A stretch of DNA of 11,438 nucleotides from Hemicentrotus pulcherrimus (GCA_003118195.1 BEXV01006351.1:1-11438); one strand, 5' to 3'. Positions 1 through 8,002 are shown, numbered from the stretch's first letter. Notes: generated by a model not told the origin, from the sequence alone. Made by a program: numbers and translations.

Positions 1-109
1 GCTCACAGTTTGAAAGGTTACAACAGAAAAACGACAACAGAGACCATACAACACATTTAACAAACACATCGTAAACCACAAGACTTGCCTTACCAAAATG
101 TATACCTAC

Positions 110-712
110 CTGTGTCCTCTGTAGACATTCTGACTGTTGGTGTTGTCTCTGGCGTTGTCGTGGCAGGTGTTGTAGACCCCACAGAAGAAGATTCCTCCTG
201 TGTGGTACTTGGACTGGTAGTGCTCTCTCTTGTGGTCGATTGTGATGTGATGACATTTGTTGTTGGTGTGGTGCGTTGCAACGTTGTTGTAGACTCTGCT
301 GTGGAAGGGATGGTAGTAGCAGTGATGGTGGATAGAATCGTTGAACCTTCCGTTGTTGTGGGGCTGTGAGGAGAGGCTTGTGAAGTAATGGGCAAAGTTG
401 TTGTCGCTTCTGATGTTGAACCTTCTGTTGTTGTAGGGCTGTGAGTAATGGTTGGTTTAATAGTGGGCAAACTTGTTGTCGCTTCTGATGTTGTAGGTTC
501 TGCTGTTGTAGGACTTGAAATAGTCGTAGTTGTATTGGGCAACAGTATTGTAAAGTCTGTTGTGTTAGGACTTGGAGTTGTTGGTGGAGTGGTGGTAGGA
601 ATAGTTGTAGCTTCTGTTGTTGTAGGACCGGAAGTAGTTGTTTGTGTTGTAGTGGCCATTGTGGTTGTCGATCCGACTGTGGTTGCCGCAGACGTAGCAT
701 TTTGATGATATA
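110..712 (-). CDS. Thr-rich mucin-like stalk exon of the CTLD gene (internal exon, phase 1-1)
   Basis: The exon encodes 200 full codons, of which 79 are Thr by my count, with many Ser and Pro and short runs such as TTTE, SEATT and TTTP. It has three N-glycosylation sequons (NAT, NTT, NTT) and no Cys. This is typical of an O-glycosylated mucin-like spacer. The acceptor follows a pyrimidine-rich stretch ending TACAG (AG at 714-713). The donor is CAG|GTAGGT (GT at 109-108). Both ends are phase 1, so the exon fits directly after CTLD A exon 2; the codon across the junction is G|TA, Val. About three copies of a 75-bp (25-codon) unit lie at 340-564, so length may vary between alleles. An alternative donor four bases further on (GTATAC) would change the phase and is less likely. 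The start of the open frame above 712 is intronic. The opposite strand is open over parts of this stretch only because of the repetitive composition. Confidence 0.8.
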
Positions 713-853
713 CTGTACAGAAGACAGAGGGTTGATGTCTTGAAAGACTAAATCCCATTGTCACGTTTGAATTTTAATAGAAAATTACCCTTAACTCATA
801 TATATGTAATTCATAAAGGGAGGGGTAGGAAAAAAAATATCTGTACGCTTTAC

Positions 854-1086
854 CTGTCACACTGTACCGGCAGATGTAAGGGTGTTTGGCATCATCGCAT
901 GGCAGATGATTCCACTTGCCGGCTTCAGTTCTTATCATGGCTGCGCAAACAGGAGACTCACTTCCAGTATACTCGGAGATGAAGTTGTCATAATACGCGG
1001 TTGTCGTCGAGCCAAACTCCACCGATTGGTAAGTCTGTCCACCGCCGTCTAAAATCTGTTGTGTTCCAATCCACACCGTGTCCAAC
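854..1086 (-). CDS. C-type lectin-like domain A, second-half exon (phase 2-1)
   Basis: This exon encodes the C-terminal half of a CTLD. It begins one base into a split codon, then runs LDTVWIGTQQ (the WIG core strand), a long-loop region with AYYDNF, VCAAMIR, KWNHLPC, and the final KHPYIC strand. The Cys residues at VCAA, LPC and YIC match the conserved CTLD disulphide positions. The acceptor is CTGCAG (AG at 1088-1087) and the donor is CAG|GTAAAG (GT at 853-852), giving 233 bp. The EPN/QPD sugar-binding motif is absent and the usual WND is WNH, so Ca2+-dependent sugar binding by the standard site looks unlikely (inference). It joins in frame to 2320-2500 upstream and to the mucin exon downstream. 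A paralogous exon of identical length lies at 11142-11374; 59 of 77 residues match. Confidence 0.9.
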
Positions 1087-1143
1087 CTGCAGAGATACAA
1101 ACAGAAACGGGGTACGTTTTCAACTCCTATGATGCTAAAATAT

Positions 1144-1870
1144 GTAAGGCGTATAACACTAATGTCTCTGTCTCTAGTACTGGCATACTACATCATAATC
1201 ATCAGGCACAATCTCATGAACTGAGTAAGAGTAACATTAATCAGTTAGAAGGTGGTTCAGTTCCTCCGTTTAGAAACAGGGGCTTAAAATTTGCTCATTT
1301 GAATATTCATAGCTTAGTTGCTAAGATTGACGAACTTAGATTACTTCTGAGAAATGCATCATTTGATGTTATTGGTTTAAATGAAACATTTTGCGACTCC
1401 ATGATTGATGATTCTGAATTGTATATAGATGATTATATTTTATTACGTAGAGACCGTACGAGACATGGTGGTGGTGTGGCTGTATACATATCCAAGAGGT
1501 TCAATTATAAAAGAAGGGATGATTTGATGTCATCTACTTTAGAATGCCTTTGGTTTGAATTACATTATCCAAATAAGTCTCCCATCCTAGTTGGAGAGTT
1601 TTACAGACCTCCAAATTCTCACGTTGATTTCTTTGAAGAATTAGACGGAAATTTTGACTCTGCTCTCTCGGAAGATATGAGCTGTATTATTTTAGGTGAT
1701 TTCAATTGTGATTGTATGCCACACCAACTTGATCTGAATACTGAAAAGTTAATGTTTTATACATATATGTACGGGCTAAGTCAGCTTTGTTCAGAAACAT
1801 AATAACATAAATACTACTACTAATAATAATCTTTTAAAGTCCACTCCAAATTTTATTAAACCGAAAATGG
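1144..1870 (+). mobile_element. LINE (CR1/L2-like non-LTR retrotransposon) fragment, endonuclease domain only
   Basis: The plus strand is open from before the element to 1802 and encodes part of an APE-type endonuclease of a non-LTR retrotransposon. In order, the motifs are FAHLNIHSL (catalytic Asn region), VIGLNET (catalytic Glu), RRDRTRHGGGVAVYIS, LECLWFEL, EFYRPPNS and IILGDFNCD (Asp/Asn). The frame stops at TAA 1800-1802, soon after GDFN. The C-terminal SDH motif and the whole reverse transcriptase are missing, so the copy cannot be active. The part of the open frame before about 1144 is antisense to CTLD A exon 2 and its intron flank, because the sequence matches the paralogous intron at the window end up to about 1143. 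The 3' border is not clear: an AT-rich tail runs to about 1870 and meets the SINE. The copy lies in the CTLD A intron, opposite to the gene. CR1/L2 assignment is by motif only. Confidence 0.85.
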
Positions 1871-1874
1871 AAAT

Positions 1875-2075
1875 TCTTTTGCCCAATTGATCGTGAGACC
1901 GGCTGAGCAGCGCCATATCGACGTTGTTCTATCCCTTATTGATGTTGTTGAATGCCAAACAAGGTAGCAGCAACTCCCGTCTTGTAACGTATTTTGCTAT
2001 GACGCGGCCCGGGTTCGAACCCATGACCTCCTGGTTGTGAGGCGGACGCTCTACTGACTGAGCCAACACATGCGT
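1875..2075 (-). mobile_element. tRNA-derived SINE
   Basis: On the minus strand a tRNA-like head carries an A box (TGGCTCAGTCAGTAGAGC, about 2047-2064) and a perfect B box (GGTTCGAACCC, about 2010-2020), the internal RNA polymerase III promoter. The anticodon arm and acceptor stem do not pair properly, so it is not a working tRNA gene. Below it the body includes TTGCTGCTACCTTG and AAGGGATAGAAC. This resembles the conserved central segment I associate with invertebrate tRNA-SINEs of the MetaSINE type; the family name is from memory and uncertain. No clear target-site duplication or poly-A tail is seen, so the ends are approximate. It sits tail-to-tail with the LINE fragment inside the CTLD A intron. 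Confidence 0.75.
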
Positions 2076-2319
2076 GCGTGAGTGTGTGAGTGTGTCCGTC
2101 GAGTTATAGAGCAATTTTATGCCTAATTTAAATTTGATATTTCCCAATCAGGCAATCACCATCATATTTTACCATAAATAAATCAACCACGTTTTGGCAA
2201 TAACTGCCCCGAAATGGGTCCAGCTCGTAGTAACCCACACGTCAGGCAATTCCGGCTTTCAAAGGTCTCTTAGCTATATTATTTTCCGGATACGCCATGA
2301 ATAACGAAATTACACTTAC

Positions 2320-2500
2320 TTCGAGCTTTCTTGATAGGAATGAATAAAGTCATTCAGCGCTTGGTCCTCTATGAAGGCCAACTTGGACCCCATGGCCGCA
2401 CATTCCAAACTGGCATCCAGTGCTCCAAACTCCTCCATTTGAAACCAGTAGCATTCAGTGTTCAAAGGGGTCGTGTATGGCAACATGTTAGCAGGGCAAA
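2320..2500 (-). CDS. C-type lectin-like domain A, first-half exon (phase 1-2)
   Basis: This exon encodes the N-terminal half of CTLD A. It opens with CPANMLPY, then ECYWFQ, ALDASLECAAMGSKLAFI (helix and the G..LA.I strand of the CTLD fold) and the second helix ALNDFIHSY. Cys residues at CPAN and ECYW form the extra N-terminal pair of long-form CTLDs, and LEC supplies the partner of the final Cys. The acceptor is CCATCTCAG (AG at 2502-2501) after a T-rich tract. The donor is GAA|GTAAGT (GT at 2319-2318), giving 181 bp. Splicing to 1086 creates the codon AA|G (Lys) and restores an intact domain of about 137 residues across the split. The open frame extends upstream of 2500 to an ATG, but that part is better read as intron, because the acceptor and phase agree with the other domains. 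Confidence 0.85.
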
Positions 2501-2873
2501 CTGAGATGGAAAACAAAGAGTACGTCATGTTATTTCTGAAAGTACAAAATATTTTGAAAACGTCGTTATCTTTTATGTTAGGGAACGAGATAAATGTTAA
2601 TCAGGTTTACAAAGAGCACAATTTAAACTATTACCGTCACGTTGGTGCTTTCACATTTGTCTGTTTTTAACTGGTAGCTTCTAATATGTATTTTATCTAA
2701 TTTCAAAAGAATTCGATCTCTTCTTTTAATTGAATTTCGTACAGTTGAAATGAGAAATTGTTGATATCAACTCAAACTGAAGGAAATTCTTATAAGAAGT
2801 AGGATTTATAATATTCTTGACGTCATGATGATAACAATATTGACTTTATTCGCAACCGATGTTGTTTAAAAAC
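2501..2873. other. Intron between CTLD B and CTLD A, first part: nothing recognised
   Basis: This is AT-rich sequence with no exon-like frame on either strand. It begins with the acceptor tract of CTLD A exon 1. I see no transposon ends or RNA gene. Confidence 0.5.
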
Positions 2874-3043
2874 GGTTGTTTAAAAAGGAACTGTTTTTCA
2901 GTAGGAGTTGTTGTTAACACAAACTGGGTTGTTTCATTTAAAAAGGAGCTGTAATTCAGTGGGGGTTGTTTACACCAACTGGGTTGCTTAAAGAAAGTTT
3001 TTAAAAAAGGAGCTTTTGTTCAGTGGGGGTTGTTTACCATAAA
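2874..3043. repeat. Tandem repeat, three diverged units of 51-64 bp
   Basis: Three units each contain GGTTG(T/C)TT, then AAAAAGGA(A/G)CT, then TTCAGT(A/G)GG(A/G)GTTGTT. They lie at about 2874-2924, 2925-2979 and 2980-3043. A partial fourth start (GGGTTGTATAATGGGG) follows to about 3060. Units differ mainly by insertions in the A/T-rich spacer. The repeat is inside the intron and has no open frame. Confidence 0.75.
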
Positions 3044-3060
3044 AGGGTTGTATAATGGGG

Positions 3061-4825
3061 TATAATTTGGGTTTGATACTCTGAATAAGTGCATCACTAC
3101 TTCTGGGTCTCTATATAGGTATATGAAGACAAACAATGTGGTTTGGTAATTCTGCAATTCATGAATTAGCGCCAAAACAGTGCCCATTTGCATGAGTACG
3201 TACAAGCTGCATATAATTATAGGTATGCATGTAATCTCTATAGCAAGGAATTTAGCACACGTTATAACCGAGTGTGCGATTAGTGCCGCACTGCATGACA
3301 CGACGATTTTAAGCTAGTCTACCTATTTTCTGACATTTGCGTACAGATACTGACAATTTTAACTGTGAACTTAAACTGCGAGTTAAAAACTTCAAATTGG
3401 TTAATAGAAAAGTGATTTTTATTAAGCCATTGAATCCCCAGTATAGTGAGTCACTTAGAAATGCGTCGGTAGCTTGGTCGGCCATGATGTGAAATAAAGC
3501 ATTCAGCCAACGCGCACTTTACTGGCACGTACGTGACACATGACGTCACATGTAAACAACATTGTCTAAAAGCTCTCGTACAGTAAATATAGCAGTCGTT
3601 ACATTTTAAACAGCGAATGTTTAACAAAATTACTTTCGTTTCGAGTAACATGGTTTACAATTTGTTCAACTGTTGTTTAAGATTTTGTTGCAGCGTTTTT
3701 ACTGTGTAACCAATGGATTGAAACGAGGCTCTGTCAAAGTCCTGCATCATTATTAATAATAAAGTACAGAAGCACGAGGCCTGGTGCTCAGTCACCCGTT
3801 GTAGAAATATCATAGTTAGGGTCTCATGGGATAGAAAACAAATTAGTCATCTTCATAAAATATACATGGATTTCAAATTCATATTTTTTATGACTTTGTA
3901 ATTAAGACCTACCAAAAATGGGTAGACATTTTTTGTTCATACATGTACGTGCTAGTGCTAAAACAGCACATTAGTGCAAAGAATGTACATATTTAATTGA
4001 TATCAAAAAGAACAAGCATCTTTAAAAGCTAATTGAGGATTGAATACAAAAATGTCGTAGGATAACATATCAAATATTGATAAGTTGTTGTGTTTGAGCG
4101 ATTTTACTTGTGCCCACTTTCAAAGAATCCTATACGCCATTGGTTATGATTGAATTATATCATACAAGTTAAAGCGATGAATAATTAGGTTGTCTATCGT
4201 CATCGACATCCGATATTATGTCTATGTCACCAAAACGGCACCGCCAATCGAGTTCAACATGGAAAATTTAAAGACCCTATCTGATGAAAATTCAACTTTT
4301 TATCAATGGAAAGCTGAATGAACATAGAATACAAATGTAAAGTAATTCAAAAATATTTTCCCTTTCAGTATTGCATGAAAGCGAATCAAAACCTTATTTT
4401 CCGCATCTCTCCAAATTACAGTGACGACATAACATGTGCACCGATCGGCTCGCCTATATAGCTGAGGCGATGAGCCGTGCTTAATTAATGCAAAGTCATT
4501 GTGAATATGCGTACTCCACATAAGATGATGTCATCAATTCAACTCCCGATTTTCAAAGTTTTAGATTTCGAGTTTTCAGAGAGCTGTTACTCGTCTGACA
4601 GGCACTAAAGTAGCATATAAATGGTATTAGTGTAATCTATGCCTTGTTAGCTTTCCTTTTATATATAATTCATCTATTTCATTTTCCACTTCGGACAGGT
4701 TCTTTAAGTAAAGGCATAGACCGCGCTGGGAATGGGTATGACGTCAGGTCCACCTTGCATCAATAAAGCGGCATAGCGTTGTTCCGACGTCCCGTTCATA
4801 TCTCTAAATTAGCATAATCAAATTG
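3061..4825. other. Intron between CTLD B and CTLD A, middle part: no gene recognised
   Basis: This is AT-rich intronic sequence. Short open frames on the minus strand (3020-3301, 3451-3651, 4303-4521) show no domain, no good codon pattern and no splice context tied to the CTLD gene, so I treat them as chance. Small local structures are a palindrome CACGTACGTG at 3526-3535 next to TGACGTCA at 3541-3548, and a hairpin CTACC/GGTAG around 3908-3924. The region 4694-4800 is richer in GC than its surroundings and may be an old repeat, but I cannot classify it. Confidence 0.5.
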
Positions 4826-4880
4826 AAACTTGGTACAATAAAAGCACTAAACTTGGTACAATAAAAGCACTAAACTTGGT
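4826..4880. repeat. 23-bp direct tandem duplication
   Basis: The unit AAACTTGGTACAATAAAAGC (23 bp with its last three bases ACT) occurs exactly twice, at 4826-4848 and 4849-4871. A third partial copy, AAACTTGGT, follows to 4880. The copies are identical, so the duplication is recent or due to slippage. Confidence 0.9.
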
Positions 4881-5035
4881 CTAGTAGTTAATCATCACCA
4901 TCATTTAACATCATCACCACCATGTTCATCATCTTCATCATTCTCGTTGTCACATTGTCGTGACACAATAAGACAGACCACCTCGTATTTTGTCACAAGT
5001 ATATAGACCTCCCGTTAAAGGGACAGATAACTTAC

Positions 5036-5274
5036 GAGTGAATGGATTGGGATCAGGTGGTTGCTGACAAATAACCCCCGCGGCAAAAAATGAAAATGTT
5101 GTACATGTGAAGTCTATCCATTCCCCATCGGCTCGCTGCATCACGGCACAGTCGGAGTTAAACGAATTATCTGGTTCATTCGTTTTCCAGTTGTCGTAGG
5201 TCAGTTCCTCATTCAGCATGATGTCGCGAAATGAATCTTCTTCATAAAGATCGTTGACGCCTATCCAGTAATTG
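5036..5274 (-). CDS. C-type lectin-like domain B, second-half exon (phase 2-1)
   Basis: The exon encodes the C-terminal half of a more canonical CTLD: NYWIGVNDL (WIG strand), LTYDNWKTNEPDNSF, SDCAVMQR, GEWIDFTC and GVICQQ. Compared with mannose-type domains, the EPN motif reads EPD and the WND motif reads WID. The acidic Glu and Asp that bind Ca2+ are kept, but Asn is changed in both. The three Cys match the conserved pairs. The acceptor is ATGCAG (AG at 5276-5275) and the donor is CTC|GTAAGT (GT at 5035-5034), giving 239 bp. It joins in frame to 5791-5986 before it (codon AG|C) and to CTLD A at 2500 after it (codon C|TT). The tail PPDPNPFT forms a short Pro-rich linker to the next domain. 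Sugar binding is possible but unproven. Confidence 0.92.
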
Positions 5275-5790
5275 CTGCATGCCATACACGGTTTTAAAAA
5301 GTACAAAGAATAGTAGACAGTATATTTTTAAGGGCGTTTTCACAAGTTGTACCTATGGAACAGTCTGGACACCCGAAGCATTAGCCGCAGGTCTTTGGGC
5401 TGTTTCGTCTTTTATTATTGACTGCATGAGCTTTCAGATAAATCATTTGTCCTAATTTTTATCATCATCCCTCAAGTATGTATGTATACATGTTAATTTG
5501 ATGCTTTTGTGTTTTTCGAAACTCAAGAATGAAAGGTGGACTGATTGAATTAGGGTCTTTAATGGATACTTTTAAATGTAAGCTTTTATGTCATATTAAC
5601 AAGAAACTTATAAGGACAAATAATTTGTTCACAAACTTACAAAATTAAAAACTTGGTAAAGGTATGAATAATTTAGTTTTTAACTGTAGAGGTGTGCGTG
5701 TTTATGTGTGCGTGTGTATGCGTGTGTGTATGTGCGTGTGAGTGTGCATGCTTCAATAATTCAAAAAACATAACAAACTACTCTGCATAC
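5275..5790. other. Intron inside CTLD B
   Basis: This 516-bp phase-2 intron separates the two halves of CTLD B. It has a GT donor at 5790-5789 (GTATGC) and an AG acceptor at 5276-5275. It is AT-rich, with a TG-rich microsatellite near the donor side and no other feature that I recognise. Confidence 0.8.
5690..5754. repeat. TG/TGCG microsatellite
   Basis: This is a run of GTGTGCGTG-type repeats (GTGTGCGTGTTTATGTGTGC and onward), interrupted by TATG units. It is a simple-sequence repeat in the CTLD B intron and is likely to vary in length. Confidence 0.9.
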
Positions 5791-5986
5791 CTATGACTTC
5801 CTTCGTTGGATAGGAGGTCGTGAATAAATGCGTTTTCATAAACAGTGAAGATAGATGGTACATCTCCACCGTAGTCGTTTCGGCATATCAGTCGGGCATC
5901 CTCGATTTTGGCTGTTTTCTCGGCATGGACATGGTAGCAAAATCCGGTATGTGGACTCAGGAATCCTCCAGAACAAAATTGTCCAT
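5791..5986 (-). CDS. C-type lectin-like domain B, first-half exon (phase 1-2)
   Basis: Read on the minus strand, this exon gives DGQFCSGGFLSPHTGFCYHV, then KIEDARLICRNDYGGDVPSI (helix and the GG.L..I strand) and YENAFIHDLLS (second helix). This is the N-terminal half of a long-form CTLD, with the extra Cys pair (FCS and FCY) and the LIC Cys. The exon has no start codon of its own. The donor is CATAG|GTATGC (GT at 5790-5789), phase 2. The proposed acceptor is ATTATAG (AG at 5988-5987), phase 1, giving 196 bp; its pyrimidine tract is weak, so this edge is the least certain. Splicing to 5274 rebuilds a domain of about 144 residues with six Cys. The previous exon in the window, 11142-11374, also ends in phase 1 and would join as G|AT (Asp). 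Confidence 0.85.
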
Positions 5987-6030
5987 CTATAATTATATTG
6001 GAGTAACGAATGCATATACCTTTTACTAAT

Positions 6031-6290
6031 TTTTGATTTCATTTCATTTTATCTCATTATGTTTATATTTCGTTACATTTCATTCAATCTCACTTCATTT
6101 TAAGACAATTTTGTGACCATTAGAACAATTATGACGATTGATGACATAATCAAAATAATAATAATAGTATAATAATGATATGATGGTGATAATAAAAATA
6201 ATCATAACAAAAGTAATGGTGAGAGATCATGATGAACACTGTCATCATTATCATCATCATCATTATAATAACAATAATGTTGGTTGAGCA
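6031..6290. repeat. Low-complexity stretch: ATTTC-type then ATA/ATC/ATG trinucleotide repeats
   Basis: From 6031 to about 6110 the plus strand is built of degenerate CATTT/ATTTC pentamers. From 6150 to 6275 it is built of AATAATA, ATGATG and ATCATC runs. The minus-strand open frame here, ending in Met/Ile/His-rich protein, is a product of this composition. Confidence 0.75.
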
Positions 6291-6590
6291 CCCATGTGCA
6301 TCGGCCAATGGGTCTTGTCTGTTATTGTTCCAATTATTGATCGAATAAATTGATCCGCCCGTAGAGTATACAACACGCTTGCTTACATTAGATTTTAACA
6401 CCCGACGAAGTGTTGCAGCGGCGCACGAAACGTCGTGATCTTTTAGATCCATGGCACAAATGAATATCACTAGCGGTATTATGTTAGAATAATCATGTTA
6501 ATTATCAATAGTGAAGAAAATAACAATAGCTCAAATTCATTCTTATGGGCACATATCAATCACAAGATTAGTGATGCTTAAGGTCGTATC
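6291..6590. other. Unclassified intronic sequence with small hairpins
   Basis: There is no supported exon. Between 6395 and 6455 there is a cluster of short self-complementary pieces: CGACG/CGTCG, CACGA/TCGTG and GATC-TTTTA-GATC. They could be the worn end of a transposable element, but I cannot identify the family. Confidence 0.35.
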
Positions 6591-6593
6591 CAG

Positions 6594-6670
6594 GCACCTA
6601 CCCCCTGGACATCCATCCCCCGGATAATCGCCCAAGGCAACTACCCCTAGGACAACTACCCCCCCCCAAC
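6594..6670. repeat. C-rich minisatellite, about five 15-16 bp units
   Basis: Diverged units of the type CTACCCCCTGGACATC, CATCCCCCGGATAATC and CTACCCCTAGGACAA follow each other. The array ends in a run of nine C. It abuts the left arm of the fold-back structure, and the single ambiguous base n lies just after it at 6675, so read quality or assembly is doubtful here. Confidence 0.75.
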
Positions 6671-6675
6671 TTTCN

Positions 6676-7712
6676 GCGTCTCATTGTTAATGTTTACAAG
6701 CGACAGATTCCTTTATCGCTGCATTTGTCATCAAATTAAAACCATGCGGCGGGGTTTAGAGTGAGGAAACAGATTATACATTTAGCCTGACGGTAGTGAA
6801 CTAGAGAAGTAACTCAAGAGAAGATGAAAAAAACAGGCACTGAAAATGTGTGAGATGTCATTGGACATCGTCTGCTTGTGCAAATCATGTCCATCCTGTG
6901 ATCTCACACATCTCAGCAGCGTTCGGAGAGCTCTTCAGGTGCTATAACGGGGCTGTATTTAAGCGTTTTTAAATTTATAATAATCATTATTTCGAATGTT
7001 TCTAGGCATTGAATTTTGATAACCTTGTCGAGTGAAAGTGTCAACTTTGCAATAAATATCTACCTTAAGGTACCTTGAATGTATAACTGTTACCTCTGCT
7101 TTAGCCTATCCGCCCTAAGGTTTAGAGAAAACAAGAGTTTACACTCGAGAAAAGAGTGACATTTATGTAAATGTCTGAAACTGTGGCTTGATAACAAACT
7201 TACTTCTTTTTATTAATTACATATAGTTTAGCCAAATTAACCTTCGTCATATGAAATACGGTCACATGTTTATGATAATTCTTTATCAAAGAGAAGGCCC
7301 TTTGATTTTAAAAACTAACTTTATTTTAATTATTGCTAAGGTGACACTTTGATTGGACAAGGTTATCGAAATTCATTGCTTAGAAATAATCGAAGTAATG
7401 ATTATTATCAGTTACAAAACGCTGAAATACAGCCCCGGCATAGCACCTGAAAAGCTCTCCGATCGCTGGTGAGATGTGTGACGTTACATGTTGATCATGA
7501 CTTGCACAAGCAGACGATGTCCCATGACATCTTACACATTTTTAGTGCTTGATTTGTCATCTTTTCTTCAGTTATTTCTCTTACTTCACTACCGTTAAGC
7601 TAATTGTTTAATCTATCGCCTCAGTCTAAACCCCGCGCATGGTATCATTTTCATGAAAAATGTAGCGAACACAAAATTAAGGAATCCGTCGCTTGTAAAC
7701 AAAATAAGACGC
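6676..7712. mobile_element. Large fold-back (long inverted repeat) element
   Basis: Two arms of about 380 bp are inverted copies: left 6676-7056 and right 7328-7712, with a unique spacer of about 270 bp. Matching blocks include TGTTTACAAGCGAC, GACATCGTCTGCTTGTGCAA, GGTTTAGA, ACGGTAGTGAA and AAAGTGTCA when the right arm is reverse-complemented. Divergence is moderate, with scattered substitutions and small indels. Neither arm has a coding frame, so this is a non-autonomous fold-back or MITE-like element, or an old inverted duplication. I see no target-site duplication. Each arm also holds an internal hairpin. The structure lies in the long intron between CTLD C and B, if those belong to one gene. 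Confidence 0.85.
6847..6910. repeat. Hairpin nested in the left fold-back arm
   Basis: TGTGTGAGAT (6847-6856) pairs perfectly with ATCTCACACA (6901-6910). Inside it, TGGACAT (6862-6868) pairs with ATGTCCA (6887-6893). The right arm has the corresponding but less perfect hairpin at about 7470-7540. Confidence 0.85.
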
Positions 7713-8002
7713 AATTGTATTTTTAGCTGCTTACACCGCGGTATGTTCGGCGTTTCAAGAGGGAAAAAATGCCGTCCATGCTCTCATTCCGGTTTTTTAT
7801 TTTTTCTATTTTTTTATTTAAAAGTGTGGTTTCTTTAATTGCTCATTGACCCCTACCCTTTGTATTTACACTAAAATAAGGAATTTGTAATCAGAATCGG
7901 TTTCATATCCCTTTTTGAATGGTGTAAAATTCCATCACATTTATATACACTAAACTCATTATGATTTGAGAAATAACAGCATTGCAATTATGTTCATTCT
8001 CT
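7713..8002. other. Spacer between the two inverted-repeat elements: nothing recognised
   Basis: This is AT-rich DNA with a T-rich run near 7796-7818. A short plus-strand frame at 7653-7838 starts inside the fold-back arm and shows no family features. Confidence 0.5.

Noticed and set aside
85..705. Open frames on the plus strand (Val-rich proteins)
   Set aside because: They are the antisense of the Thr-rich mucin exon; GTT/GTA codons are simply the complement of Thr codons.
1059..1143. N-terminus of the LINE open frame
   Set aside because: This part is antisense to CTLD A exon 2 and its intron flank; the paralogous copy at 11350-11438 shows it is not LINE sequence.
2000..2072. Functional tRNA gene on the minus strand
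   Set aside because: The A and B boxes are good, but the anticodon and acceptor stems do not pair, and the sequence continues into a SINE body.
3020..4521. Three minus-strand frames of 66-93 residues (3020-3301, 3451-3651, 4303-4521)
   Set aside because: They have no domain, Cys pattern or splice borders linking them to the CTLD gene, and their length is as expected by chance.
4694..4810. Short minus-strand frame starting ATGAACGGGACG
   Set aside because: It is about 30 codons with no context. It may be part of an old repeat, but no boundaries are visible.
5820..6042. Two overlapping open frames on opposite strands
   Set aside because: Both are in the wrong frame relative to CTLD B exon 1, which explains the region.
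6150..6470. Minus-strand frame of about 106 residues
   Set aside because: The Ile/Met/His-rich end comes from ATC/ATA trinucleotide repeats, and no domain is seen.
6594..7714. CRISPR-like array from repeated short units
   Set aside because: The units are diverged and directly contiguous without spacers, and the genome is clearly eukaryotic.
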